The position numbers were made by a program, and so were the translations under genes. From assembly GCA_036504595.1 (NCBI GenBank), contig DASXUX010000074.1:1-64000 (forward strand): 64,000 bases of DNA, written 5' to 3'. This document shows, in pieces, positions 17,456-26,563 of this stretch. Under the pieces are notes generated by a model that saw nothing but the letters and a program-made list of their open reading frames with translations, was not told the DNA's origin and did not search any database. The stretch is from DASXUX01 sp036504595 (GTDB taxonomy: Bacteria; Planctomycetota; SZUA-567; H5-PLA8). Position 1 is the stretch's first letter; each line of letters begins with the position of its first letter.

Positions 17456-18868
17456 ATGAAATCACGAATTCTGTTCGCAACGACAATGTTCCTTCTGGGC
17501 TTTAGTGTCCTTGCCGAAAACGCGCTGCCGCCCAAGCCGAACATCGTGATCATCCTCTCCGATGACATGGGCTACGCGGATGTTGGGGCCTACGGCTGCA
17601 AGGACATTCCGACGCCCAACATTGATTCGCTCGCGAAAAATGGCGTGCGCTGCACCAACGGTTATGTCAGCGGGCCGTATTGCAGTCCCACGCGCGCGGC
17701 CCTGATGACCGGGCGCTATCAGCAGCGCTATGGCTGCGAGTACCTGACGACGTGGCACGGCAATCCGGGACTGAACTTAAAGGAGACAACCGTTGCGCAG
17801 CGGCTGAAAGAAGCCGGCTATGTGACGGGAATTGTCGGCAAGTGGCATCTCGGTCACACGAAGGGTTATCACCCGCTCGATCGCGGCTTCGATGAGTTCT
17901 ACGGTTTCCTCGGCGGCGGGCATCATTATCTACCGCTCGAAAAGAAGGGCAGGGTGGAGGAGTACACGACACCGCTGTTGCGCAACCGCGAGGAAGTCGA
18001 TGAGCGGCGCTATCTGACTGATGCTTTTGGCGATGAAGCCGTGGAGTTCGTCCGGCGGCATGCGGCCGCGCCGTTCTTTCTGTACCTGGCCTTCAACGCG
18101 GTGCACGTGCCGCTCGAAGTGACGGAAAAGTACACATCGCGTTTTCCCGACATCAAAGATAAGCGCCGCCGCACATATGCCGCAATGACTGCCGCGATGG
18201 ACGACGCGATCGGCCGCGTGTTGGAGGAACTGCGCGCAAAGAACCTGGAATCCAATACACTGGTCTTCTTCTTGAACGACAATGGCGGGCCGCTGGAACA
18301 CAACGGCGTGAATGGCTCCCGCAACACTCCTCTGCGCGGAGGCAAAGGCGAAACATGGGAAGGCGGCATCCGCGTGCCGTTCATCGCGCAGTGGAAGGGC
18401 GTCCTTCCGGCCGGCGCGACCTACGACAAACCAGTTATCCAGATGGACATCACCGCGACCGCGCTGGAAGTCGCCGGCCTGCCGCTGCGCCCGGAGTGGC
18501 AGCTTGATGGCGTGAATCTGCTGCCCTTCTTTGCCGGACAGAATGAGGGAACGCCACATCAGGCGCTGTACTGGCGTCTAGGACACCTGATGGCCATTCG
18601 TGCCGGCGACTGGAAACTGGTGACGCCCTATGACAATGAAGATAGCATGGGCCCGCCGCCGGAGGACTACAATTTTCTGGCGAAGGCGAGAGTCTACAAT
18701 CTCAGCTCCGACATCAGCGAGAAGCACGAACTGACTGACAAGCACCGCGACAAGTTCCGTGAACTGGGAGAACTTTGGTCGAAATGGAACGCCCAAAGTC
18801 CGCCGAACGCGCCTCCGAACGGAGAAAGTCAAAAGTTAAAAGGAAAAAGGCAAAAGAAAGAAGACTGA
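17456..18868 (+). CDS. Secreted type I sulfatase
   Basis: The start is the ATG at 17456 (MKSR, then a hydrophobic signal to about residue 21); an ATG at 17432 is possible but adds nothing. The 470-residue protein has NIVIILSDDMGYADVG with the metal-binding Asp pair and the sulfatase signature CSPTRAALMTGR near residue 77, whose Cys must be converted to formylglycine. GKWHLG follows, then DNGG in the C-terminal metal site. It desulfates polysaccharide or glycan esters in the periplasm or outside. Two genes with FGE-type domains are present at 50912 and 56155, but neither is clearly the activating enzyme. The last about 13 residues (SQKLKGKRQKKED) are encoded by an AAAAGTT heptamer array, so the natural end was probably near WNAQSPP. 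Confidence 0.88.
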   Translation: MKSRILFATTMFLLGFSVLAENALPPKPNIVIILSDDMGYADVGAYGCKDIPTPNIDSLAKNGVRCTNGYVSGPYCSPTRAALMTGRYQQRYGCEYLTTWHGNPGLNLKETTVAQRLKEAGYVTGIVGKWHLGHTKGYHPLDRGFDEFYGFLGGGHHYLPLEKKGRVEEYTTPLLRNREEVDERRYLTDAFGDEAVEFVRRHAAAPFFLYLAFNAVHVPLEVTEKYTSRFPDIKDKRRRTYAAMTAAMDDAIGRVLEELRAKNLESNTLVFFLNDNGGPLEHNGVNGSRNTPLRGGKGETWEGGIRVPFIAQWKGVLPAGATYDKPVIQMDITATALEVAGLPLRPEWQLDGVNLLPFFAGQNEGTPHQALYWRLGHLMAIRAGDWKLVTPYDNEDSMGPPPEDYNFLAKARVYNLSSDISEKHELTDKHRDKFRELGELWSKWNAQSPPNAPPNGESQKLKGKRQKKED

Positions 18869-18983
18869 TGGCGTCAAAAGTGAAAAGGAAAAGGCAAAAG
18901 AATAGTCGCCAGTGGTCCGCGGCCTCGTCTTTGGCCTTCTTTCTTTCCTTCTTCTTTTTCCTTTTAACTTTTAACTTTTGACT
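18827..18983. repeat. AAAAGTT heptamer foldback array, left arm coding
   Basis: The left arm (18827-18902) contains CAAAAGTTAAAAGGAAAAAG in two blocks. The right arm (about 18930-18983) is the complementary TTTTAACTTTTAACTTTTG. The left arm encodes the C-terminal tail of the sulfatase; the array ends at the stop of the minus-strand Wzz gene (18987), so it sits between convergent genes. Confidence 0.85.
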
Positions 18984-18986
18984 TCG

Positions 18987-21773
18987 TTATCGGGCCACAT
19001 TTCCGTTGAAGACGATCCCCACCAGCTTGTCCTGCGGAATCCGGCGCATGGCGCTGTTGACGGCGTCGATGGGCGTGTGGCCGCGGCGGACGACCAGCAG
19101 GACGCCGTCCACGGCATCGAGCAGCACGTCCACGTCGGCTCCGCCCTGCAGCGACGGTGTATCGAGGATGATGCGCGGGTTCAGCGAATCAGAAATGATC
19201 TTCTGAAGCAGATCGCGGAATCTGCGACTGTTGAGAAGCACCGTGCCGTGTTTGTGCGCAACACCGGCGGTGACCAGCCAGAGATCGCTGGCCGTCGTGC
19301 TGCCAATCGGATGCGAATGCAGCGGCTTGTCGTCCAGCGCTTCGGCCAGTCCGTTTTCGATGGGCTTGCCAAAGACCGTGTGCAGCGCGGGTGTGCGCAG
19401 GTTGGCATCGATCAGCATCGTCGGCTCCCGGTTGCTGATCGCCAGTGCGGCGGCGAGGTTCGACGCGATAAACGTCTTGCCGTCGCCAGGGACAGGGCTG
19501 CAAACAGCGATGACACGCGGCCATTTGCTTTCGGGCTTGAAGAGCAGGCACGATGCATCCAGGAACTGCCTTGCGAGACGGTGCCGCGGATTGTAGAGCG
19601 CGACGACCTTTCCCGCCGCTTGCGGCACTTCGTCAGGCAGCAGCGCCGGGATGTCTTTTTTCGCCAGCATGTCGAAGCGCGCCAGGACTTCCAGACCAAT
19701 CTGCTCCTGCAGCGTGTCGGAACTCAGGAATTTCGGCACGACCAGTTCCAGCAGCAGAGCCAGCCCGATCGCCAGCGTCAGGGAGAGAATGAAGTTGCCG
19801 CCCAAGAGGGTGACGTACTTCGGGCGATAGGGTAGGGAGGTGGGGATCGCCGCGTCCCAGATGACCATGCGCTCGCCTTCAGACTGTTCTTCAACGACCC
19901 GCTCCAAGTCCGCCTGGTTCTGCCGCCGCAGCATCGATTCGTACTGGTCCACGACCGTGCGATGCTTGCGCAGCATCTCGGGGTACTCGACCTGCACCTT
20001 GGCGGAGTTGGTCAGCTTCTGATCCAGATCGGTCATGCGCAGCCGCATTTGCTGGATGCCGTCCTGCTGCCGCGCCAGGTTCGCCATCGTGTTTTCGTGT
20101 TCCTGGACTTCGCGGGCCAGTTCGGCGTGCGAGGTGTAGAGATGTTCGAATTTCTGGTTCTGCTGTTTGCGCAGTTCGGTTAACTGGCCGGTCAGAGCTT
20201 CGATGCGGCTCTTGATGTCCGCCAGCGTGTCGGGAGGCGTCTCGCTGGTGACGCGCATGCGTTGAGCGTCCACCTCCTGCGCTTTGGTCATCAGTCCGTC
20301 CCAAGCGGACGCAAAGGCTTGAATGCTGGCGAGATCCTTCGTCTGGCCTTTCAGGTCGTCCTGATAGCGCGCTCGCGTGCGGGACAGTTCAGCGCGCTGG
20401 ATACGCAGTTCGGAGATAGAGCGATCGCGTTCCGTGCGGGCTTTCTCGACAAGCCGGTCAGTGATCAGGCCGCGTTTGAGCATGTTCTCCATGTCTTGCA
20501 CGTTGCGGTCCGAATCGCGCGCGGCGATTTCCTTCAGGTGAATCTGCTGGCGCAAGACTTCGACTTCGACGCTGTCGCCGATGCCTTCGGCGGAGTCATC
20601 ATTGGCCAGCGGGGCCTCCTTAATGGACCTGGTTTCCAGGTCGTCCGCTTGGGCCTGCAGCACTCGCTGCTGGCCGCTGAGTTGCTGTATTTCGGGCGTA
20701 TCCATCAAGCCTTGCGCGTTGGCGGCAGCGCGGGCGCGGCGAAGTTTCTCGCCGAGATCGTCGAGGCGGCTGCGAAGCTCTTTCAACTCGGCTTCCTGTC
20801 CATCCGGCGCGGGAGCGGACGGCGCCGGCTTCGCTGGTGGGTCGGCGCTCGTCGGAATTGCGGCCGGTTCGGTCGGCTGGGGCTCAGTGCTTCTTTCGAG
20901 CGCGCTGTACTGCCTGACCAGCGATTGCAGCCGCTTGATCTGCTTCTGGCGTTGAGCGATCTCGCCGGCGACCATTTCGCCGATGTGCAGTTCGGTCTTG
21001 CGGCGATGCAGGCGCTCGCCTTCCATGCTGGATTCCATCTGCGCGACCTGGGCAGAGAGCGACGTCAGCAAGGCCTGGTTGGCGGGGACGTCTTCGGGCA
21101 TGCCGCCCAAGTGCATGAGGCGGAATTTCTGCATACTGAGTTCCATCGTTTTGACTTCGTTTTCCAGGCGCAGGAGCTGGCTTTGGATGAACTTGCCGGT
21201 TTCCTCCAGCGTTTGATGGCGGACGCGCTGGTTTTCGGCGATGTAGTAGCGGGCCAGTTCGTTGGCCACGTCGGCCGCGATCTTGGGGTCGGGATGATCG
21301 AAGTAAAGCGTGAACGAACTGCGTCCGATGCTCAAGGAGATCGACTTGCGAACCAGATCATAGAGCTTGTCCGGGGCCAGCGCCGGATGCGCATCGGCGT
21401 ACAGGTGGTACTTCTTGATGACTTCATCCAGTGTACGCCGGCTTTCAACCTGCTCCCGTAACGCGTCCAGCCTCTGGCGCACGTCGGGCGGAGCGATGAC
21501 CGTTTGCTGCGCCGCCACGCTCGGCGGTTGAAGAATGACCAGCACGTCCGCGCGGTAGACGGCCGGCATCATCATGATGACGGCAGCCCCAAGAATGAAC
21601 ACTGCGGCGAAAACCAAAATGACAAGCCGCACGTGGCGATACAGCATGTACAGGTAATCGCGCAGACTTCGCGGTTCCGCAGCGGTCTTGCGCCGTGCTG
21701 GAGTCGGCCGCACAAGGGGCGAGACCACGCCGCGTCCTGCTGTTTCTGTTGGCGCTGGCACTGGCGGGTTCAT
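18987..21773 (-). CDS. Polysaccharide co-polymerase (Wzz) fused to BY-kinase-type ATPase
   Basis: I start at the ATG 21771-21773 (GGAG upstream), giving 928 residues. Residues about 35-75 carry the first transmembrane helix after SLRDYLYMLYRHVRL, the usual Wzz entry. A very long coiled-coil periplasmic region follows (about 110-650) with internal low-complexity Pro/Ala (about 300-330), then the second helix (about 670-700). The cytoplasmic C-terminus is a bacterial tyrosine-kinase-like ATPase: Walker A SPVPGDGKTFIASNLAAAL, Walker A' TMLIDANLRTP, Walker B RIILDTPS. There is no tyrosine cluster after it (it ends NGNVAR), so autophosphorylation of a tail is doubtful. It should set chain length or export of exopolysaccharide and is divergent from the glycosylphosphotransferase/exosortase operon. 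Confidence 0.88.
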   Translation of the reverse strand: MNPPVPAPTETAGRGVVSPLVRPTPARRKTAAEPRSLRDYLYMLYRHVRLVILVFAAVFILGAAVIMMMPAVYRADVLVILQPPSVAAQQTVIAPPDVRQRLDALREQVESRRTLDEVIKKYHLYADAHPALAPDKLYDLVRKSISLSIGRSSFTLYFDHPDPKIAADVANELARYYIAENQRVRHQTLEETGKFIQSQLLRLENEVKTMELSMQKFRLMHLGGMPEDVPANQALLTSLSAQVAQMESSMEGERLHRRKTELHIGEMVAGEIAQRQKQIKRLQSLVRQYSALERSTEPQPTEPAAIPTSADPPAKPAPSAPAPDGQEAELKELRSRLDDLGEKLRRARAAANAQGLMDTPEIQQLSGQQRVLQAQADDLETRSIKEAPLANDDSAEGIGDSVEVEVLRQQIHLKEIAARDSDRNVQDMENMLKRGLITDRLVEKARTERDRSISELRIQRAELSRTRARYQDDLKGQTKDLASIQAFASAWDGLMTKAQEVDAQRMRVTSETPPDTLADIKSRIEALTGQLTELRKQQNQKFEHLYTSHAELAREVQEHENTMANLARQQDGIQQMRLRMTDLDQKLTNSAKVQVEYPEMLRKHRTVVDQYESMLRRQNQADLERVVEEQSEGERMVIWDAAIPTSLPYRPKYVTLLGGNFILSLTLAIGLALLLELVVPKFLSSDTLQEQIGLEVLARFDMLAKKDIPALLPDEVPQAAGKVVALYNPRHRLARQFLDASCLLFKPESKWPRVIAVCSPVPGDGKTFIASNLAAALAISNREPTMLIDANLRTPALHTVFGKPIENGLAEALDDKPLHSHPIGSTTASDLWLVTAGVAHKHGTVLLNSRRFRDLLQKIISDSLNPRIILDTPSLQGGADVDVLLDAVDGVLLVVRRGHTPIDAVNSAMRRIPQDKLVGIVFNGNVAR

Positions 21774-22193
21774 AGATGGCTCCGTGATGACAGTCTCTCT
21801 CTGGCGGCCTGCGGTCGTGACGCCACAGCGGTCTTGAGCGCCATGCAAATCGCGCGCCCTCGCGACGAGTCCGCAGAAAGCCCCAAACATCGCCAAAGTG
21901 CAAAAGCGGCGCGCAACCACACGGGATGCTGCACGGATTGGGAAGTTTTTTAGACTCGTGGGTCACAGTTCGGGGCGATATCGCGCGTTTTCAAAATGAC
22001 TCGTAGTGCTCTATTCGAGTTGAGCCGGACGGCGTTCGCAATCCAGGAGGATTGCGTTACGAGCGTTGGCGTCGTGTTTGCGCTGCGAGCGCTCGTGCGT
22101 CCGGGTTTTCAGCGCGCATTGCGCTGCCTCGCCGGAATGCGCGCTTGAAGTCGTTACAGCGAAGGGGGGCGCTGTGGAAGGAGATGAGGCGCA
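21774..22193. other. Divergent spacer of the exopolysaccharide locus
   Basis: This 420-bp region lies between the wzz-like and glycosylphosphotransferase starts. It holds one CGCAATCC palindrome (22035-22060). I see no RNA gene or array; the promoters for both directions must be here but no hexamers stand out. Confidence 0.5.
22035..22060. repeat. CGCAATCCAGGAGGATTGCG palindrome, single copy
   Basis: TTCGCAATCCAGGAGGATTG and the following CGTTAC match the elements at 15123-15182. Confidence 0.75.
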
Positions 22194-23624
22194 ATGGCCA
22201 GTCTGGGGCCGCAGGTTGTAAGTGCCGTCAACGAGGCGCGTGTTTCGGCTGGAATTCGGGACTGGGTCTCTCGTCGCCCGCGATTGGGAGGCGACCTGCT
22301 GAAACTGATGCCGATCGCCGGCGACACCTTGCTGGCGGCGCTTTCCTTTACGCTGATTGGCCAATTGCAGCAGGACGGTGAATATTCGTGGCTGAAAGAC
22401 GCGCTGTACGTGCTGATGCTCGTGCTGGCGCTTTTTCTGCACGAAATGTACGGCGGCGTGAAGCAGCGGCGCACTTCGGAGCTGATCACGGCCTTGGTGG
22501 GAAGCCTGGGCCTGACGCTGCTGATGATCGCGCCCGTGACCTACGTCATGCCGGGGATTGCCAACGGCTTCTCCTTGCTGGCTCTCGTCGCCGTGCAGTT
22601 CCTGCTCCTGCTGTCCTGGCGCAGCCTGTTGGAGCGCGGGGTCATCCCGCACTTCGGCCGGCAGCGGGTGCTGATCGTCGGCGCCGGATCGCGCGCGCGC
22701 CGGATTCGCGAGGCGTTGCAGCAAAAAGGGACGGTGATCTTCGAAGTGATCGGATGCACGGCCGACCGGGAGGAAGAGAGCGCGTCAGATTCCTTCAGGC
22801 GTGTCGGGGCGTCGCGGGATCTGGCCGGGTTGGTGCAGCGCGAACAGATCGATCACGTGGTGGTGGCGCAGGACAATTCGCGAAATGTTTTCCCCGCGGC
22901 GGACCTGCTGCAATTGAAACAGTCCGGCGTTGCGGTTTCGGAAGGCGAGTACATGTACGAGCGGCTGATGGGCAAGCTGCTGACCGATTACGTCCGGCCC
23001 AGCGTGCTGATCTTCGCCTCCAGTCCGATGCATCATACGCTGCAGATCTGGACGAAGAACGCGATCGACTTCATCGTCGCTCTGCTGCTGCTGATCGTCA
23101 CGCTGCCCGTGACGATTACCGTGGCCATTCTGATCAAGCTGACCTCGCGCGGCCCGATCATCTACAAGCAGCAGCGTGTCGGATTGGGCGGGAAAGTGTT
23201 CACGATTTACAAGTTCCGGTCCATGTGCAGCGATGCGGAGAAAGACGGCGTGCGCTGGGCCGCGACGAACGACTCGCGCGTCACGCCCGTAGGACGCTTC
23301 ATGCGCCGCGCCCGCATTGACGAACTGCCGCAGCTCATCAATGTGCTGAAGGGCGATATGAGCATGGTGGGCCCACGACCCGAACGGCCGCAGTTCGTGG
23401 ACCAGCTCAAGCGCAGCATTCCGTTCTATGATCTGCGGCATACCATGCGACCGGGCCTCAGCGGCTGGGCGCAGGTGCGTTATCGCTATGGCAGCAGCAT
23501 TGAGGATGCTCAAGAAAAGCTGCGGTACGATCTTTACTACATCAAGAACTATTCGCTGTTTCTCGATCTGACGATCTTGCTCGAAACGACCAAGGTGGTG
23601 ATCTTCGGCTGGGGCGCGCGCTAG
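22194..23624 (+). CDS. Polyprenyl glycosylphosphotransferase (exopolysaccharide priming enzyme)
   Basis: The 476-residue product has an AAGGAG site about 10 nt upstream. The N-terminal half has four to five membrane helices (about 40-150) and a CoA-binding/Rossmann-like region (VLIVGAGSRARRIREAL, about 160-260). The C-terminal bacterial sugar-transferase domain (about 275-476) shows the family order KRxxD-type entry, GPIIYKQQRVGLGGKVFTI, FRSMCSDAEKDG, RIDELPQLINVLKGDMS, GPRPERP and RPGLSGWAQV. It transfers a sugar-1-phosphate from a nucleotide sugar to undecaprenyl phosphate to start repeat-unit synthesis. Its stop overlaps the exosortase GTG by one base, so the two are translationally coupled. 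Confidence 0.93.
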   Translation: MASLGPQVVSAVNEARVSAGIRDWVSRRPRLGGDLLKLMPIAGDTLLAALSFTLIGQLQQDGEYSWLKDALYVLMLVLALFLHEMYGGVKQRRTSELITALVGSLGLTLLMIAPVTYVMPGIANGFSLLALVAVQFLLLLSWRSLLERGVIPHFGRQRVLIVGAGSRARRIREALQQKGTVIFEVIGCTADREEESASDSFRRVGASRDLAGLVQREQIDHVVVAQDNSRNVFPAADLLQLKQSGVAVSEGEYMYERLMGKLLTDYVRPSVLIFASSPMHHTLQIWTKNAIDFIVALLLLIVTLPVTITVAILIKLTSRGPIIYKQQRVGLGGKVFTIYKFRSMCSDAEKDGVRWAATNDSRVTPVGRFMRRARIDELPQLINVLKGDMSMVGPRPERPQFVDQLKRSIPFYDLRHTMRPGLSGWAQVRYRYGSSIEDAQEKLRYDLYYIKNYSLFLDLTILLETTKVVIFGWGAR

Positions 23625-24583
23625 TGGAATCCTGCCAAAAACAAGAGACGCGCAGGCTGGACAGCCTGCTCCACTGGGAATGGGCGCTGCTGCTGTTGCT
23701 GCTCGTCGCCGCCTTTTTTCCGGTGCTGCGCGAGATGTACGCGTTGTGGATGGCCCCAGGCAGCTACAGCAGCCATGCGCCACTGGTTCCGCTGATTTCC
23801 GCGTGGTTCGTCTGGCGCCAGCGCGCGCAGCTCCAGGCCATGCCGCGTCACCCCGCGAAGAGTGGCCTGTTGCTGATCGCTTTCAGCCTGCTGGTCTTGA
23901 TCGGCAGCGGCGTTCTGCGCGTCTACACCAGCGCCGGGATTGCGCTCCTGCTCTGCCTGACGGGAATGGTTGCGTATTGGGGCGGCTGGCGCTGGCTCGG
24001 GAAGCTCTGGTTCCCGCTTGCCTTTCTGATCTTCATGCTGCCGATCCCGGAAATCCTGATCGCGCGGCTGAACCTCTCGCTGAAGCTGATGGTGATGCAC
24101 GCGACCGTCTTTGCGCTGCAATGTGTGCGTGTGCCCGTCGCCATGGATGGCGCAACGCTGCATCTGGCCGGCGGGGATATGATCGTCGGGGACGTCTGCG
24201 CAGGGCTGAGATCGTTGACGGCGCTGATCACTCTCGCCGCTCTGTTCGCGTACATGCAGCGCCGGCGGCCTTGGCCAGTGCCTGCGGCGGTGCTGGCAAT
24301 AGCTGTGCCCGCGGCGCTCGGCGGCAACATCGTTCGCATCTTCCTGGATGGCCTGCTGGTGAACGCGTACGGCCCGGACCTATTGTTCAGCCCTCTGCTG
24401 ACCACGGAACTCACCGGCGCGATCGATCTTCACACCATCTCGGGAGTGGTGCTCTTCGGGCTGGTTCTCCTGGCATTGAATGCCGCGGTCTGGCTGACCG
24501 AGGCCTGCGTCCGCTGGGTGCGGCGAGCAAAACATCGCAATCCTCCGCTTCACACTCTGGCCAAGGAGCCCAAAGTATGCTGA
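23624..24583 (+). CDS. Exosortase
   Basis: GTG start at 23624 overlapping the upstream stop; 319 residues, about eight membrane helices. The catalytic triad of exosortases is visible: Cys in VCAGLRSLTAL (about residue 191), Arg in GGNIVRIF (about 231) and His in IDLHTISG (about 269). Exosortases cleave a C-terminal sorting signal (PEP-CTERM or variants) and are linked to exopolysaccharide export. It is followed with a 7-nt overlap by an EpsI-type gene, the standard pair. I see no PEP-CTERM tail in any protein of this window, so substrates are elsewhere or use a variant signal. Confidence 0.93.
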   Translation: MESCQKQETRRLDSLLHWEWALLLLLLVAAFFPVLREMYALWMAPGSYSSHAPLVPLISAWFVWRQRAQLQAMPRHPAKSGLLLIAFSLLVLIGSGVLRVYTSAGIALLLCLTGMVAYWGGWRWLGKLWFPLAFLIFMLPIPEILIARLNLSLKLMVMHATVFALQCVRVPVAMDGATLHLAGGDMIVGDVCAGLRSLTALITLAALFAYMQRRRPWPVPAAVLAIAVPAALGGNIVRIFLDGLLVNAYGPDLLFSPLLTTELTGAIDLHTISGVVLFGLVLLALNAAVWLTEACVRWVRRAKHRNPPLHTLAKEPKVC

Positions 24584-25206
24584 CGCGCGAGGGCAAGGTT
24601 CTGGCGGTCACGCTCGCGGCGGTTGCGGTGCTCGCGAATACGCGCCTGTTTCAGCCGGCTGCCGCGCACGCGCCGCTGGACTTCAAGCGCTTTCCGACCC
24701 AGATCGGCGAATGGAAGATGGAGCGCGAGTTTCCCGTCTCGCAACGGGAAATCGACATTCTGGAGACCGACAACATTCTGTACCGGCTGTATCGCGAGCC
24801 GAGCGGACGCGCGGTCGTGCTGGCTTTGGTCTACGATCCAAGCGGCAATCGCAAGATGGCTCACCCGCAGGAAGTCTGCCTCGCCGCCGCCGGCCTGCGG
24901 ATGCTGCAGCAGCGCGATGCGCGGCTTGAGGCTGGCGGGAGCAGCGTGCAGCGGCTGTTGATGGAGTCCGCCGGGCCGCAGCGGTTCCTTTATTACTACT
25001 GGTTCAAGGCCGGGAGTTATCAGTCCGGCAGCTTCTTCGGTTCGCAGTTGCGGCTGGCGCTGGCGAGCTTGCGCGGGAGTGAAGGCGGCGCGTCGCTGGT
25101 CCGCATCAACACGCGCATTGAAGACGGCGACGAAGCCGCGGCCGAGAAGACGCTGCAGGATTTTGCGCGCGACCTGCAGCCGCAACTGTGTGCTTTTCTT
25201 CCGTAA
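24577..25206 (+). CDS. EpsI-family (DUF3485) exosortase-associated protein
   Basis: The ATG at 24577 overlaps the exosortase stop. The 209-residue protein has an N-terminal membrane anchor (about 8-28) and a periplasmic DUF3485 domain. The family motif HPxxxCxxxxG is present as AHPQEVCLAAAG near residue 100, and FPTQIGEWKM near residue 39 is the common opening of the domain. In many exosortase systems this domain is fused to the exosortase or encoded beside it. Its chemistry is not established. Confidence 0.9.
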   Translation: MLTREGKVLAVTLAAVAVLANTRLFQPAAAHAPLDFKRFPTQIGEWKMEREFPVSQREIDILETDNILYRLYREPSGRAVVLALVYDPSGNRKMAHPQEVCLAAAGLRMLQQRDARLEAGGSSVQRLLMESAGPQRFLYYYWFKAGSYQSGSFFGSQLRLALASLRGSEGGASLVRINTRIEDGDEAAAEKTLQDFARDLQPQLCAFLP

Positions 25207-25225
25207 CCCAGCGAGAGGGCGTTTC

Positions 25226-26401
25226 ATGGCTCAAGCTCGTCCAAACGTGCTGCAGCTTTGCCTGACGCTTGACACTGGCGGGCTGGAACGCGTAGTGGTG
25301 AATCTCGCGAACGAACTGGCGGCGTTGGGGCTGGCGCAGTCGCACATTTGCACGGTGGGGCACACGCAATCGGCGCTCATTCCAGCCGACATCGCTCCGG
25401 ATGTTCGCTGGACTGAACTGCACGGGCCGAGTCACTTCACCTTTCCCACCGCGCTGCGTCTCTTCAATCTTCTGCGCCGCGAACGCATCGATCTGATTCA
25501 CGCTCACGGCACGCAGCCGCTGGTCTACGCGCTGATGTCTACTCTCCCGCGCCGTGTTCCGATCGTGTTCACCAAACACAACAGCTACGAGGATCTCGGG
25601 TTCTTCCTGCGCCGCGGCTTCTTCCGCCGCCTCGCCTGCCACCGCGTGAGCGCATTCGCCGGAGTGTCAGAGCCGGCAACAGGCATCTTGCAGCGCGTCT
25701 TTGCGCGCGCGGCCAGTCGTTGCGTCACACAGATCAACGGCACGGTTCTGCCTGCGCGGAAACTGCATAATACGGTGATGCTCGCTCGATCCGAGGCGCG
25801 GCGAGACGACAAGTTTGTGATCGCCACCGTCTGCCGGCTCGCTCCGGAGAAGGATATCGGCACGCTGCTGGAAGCGTTCGCCGCTCTGCATGCGCAGGTA
25901 CCGGGAATCGAATTGTGGATTGTCGGCGACGGCGCTCAGCGCACGGAACTGATGCAGGTGACGGACAGCCTGGGCATAAACGAACATGTGCGCTTCTGGG
26001 GTTTTCGCGGAAAGGTCGATCAGATTCTCACCTGTGCCGACTTGTACGTGAACAGTTCGCTGACCGAAGGCATTTCCATTTCCATCCTCGAAGCGATGAG
26101 CTTGGGGCTGCCGGTGGTGGCGACGAATGTCGGTGGCACGCCGAGCATCGTTGATGAAAGCAACGGGCTGCTCGTTCCCGCCCGTGATGCTCCGGCACTA
26201 TGTGCCGCCATGTTGCGCCTGGTCCGCGACCGGGCTCTCGCCGCGTCCATGGGGCAGGCGAGCCGCCAGGTGGTTGCGCAGAAGTGGTCGGTGAAACAGA
26301 TGGCGGAGCGCTACATGGCGCTTTATCGCCGCGCACTGACTCCCAAAGCAAAGACTCCGCCTGAAGTCCGCCGGTTCGATTCGCGTGCCGCGCGGGCGTA
26401 A
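25226..26401 (+). CDS. Glycosyltransferase family 4
   Basis: The start is the ATG at 25226 (GAGAGG upstream), 20 nt after epsI; 391 residues. It has the GT-B fold of GT4: N-terminal Rossmann domain (LCLTLDTGGLERVVVNLANEL; THAHGTQP-like IHAHGTQPLVYAL) and a C-terminal donor-binding domain (ATVCRLAPEKDIGTLLEAFA, TEGISISILEAMSLGLPVVA with the EX7E acids). It probably adds one sugar to the lipid-linked exopolysaccharide unit started by the glycosylphosphotransferase upstream. The stop codon is part of a degenerate CGTAATCC palindrome. Confidence 0.92.
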   Translation: MAQARPNVLQLCLTLDTGGLERVVVNLANELAALGLAQSHICTVGHTQSALIPADIAPDVRWTELHGPSHFTFPTALRLFNLLRRERIDLIHAHGTQPLVYALMSTLPRRVPIVFTKHNSYEDLGFFLRRGFFRRLACHRVSAFAGVSEPATGILQRVFARAASRCVTQINGTVLPARKLHNTVMLARSEARRDDKFVIATVCRLAPEKDIGTLLEAFAALHAQVPGIELWIVGDGAQRTELMQVTDSLGINEHVRFWGFRGKVDQILTCADLYVNSSLTEGISISILEAMSLGLPVVATNVGGTPSIVDESNGLLVPARDAPALCAAMLRLVRDRALAASMGQASRQVVAQKWSVKQMAERYMALYRRALTPKAKTPPEVRRFDSRAARA

Positions 26402-26556
26402 TCCTGGCGGATTAGAGCAGTCGCGCGTGCTGCGTTGGAATATGGCCTGCCACTTCAACAGTCCTGCTGTTGGCTCTTTGCTCTTTGCTCTTGGCCGCGC
26501 AAGCGAACTCCGGATGCCTCGCTTCTAAGAGCCAAGAGCTAACAGCCAAGAGTCAG
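26398..26556. repeat. Degenerate AATCC palindrome plus CTCTTTG/CCAAGAG heptamer foldback array
   Basis: GTAATCCTGGCGGATTA spans the GT4 stop codon. From 26468, CTCTTTGCTCTTTGCTCTTG is followed at about 26524-26553 by its complement AAGAGCCAAGAGCTAACAGC. The array ends next to the stop of the minus-strand DUF711 gene (26564), so it separates convergent genes. Confidence 0.8.
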
Positions 26557-26563
26557 CGGTGGC

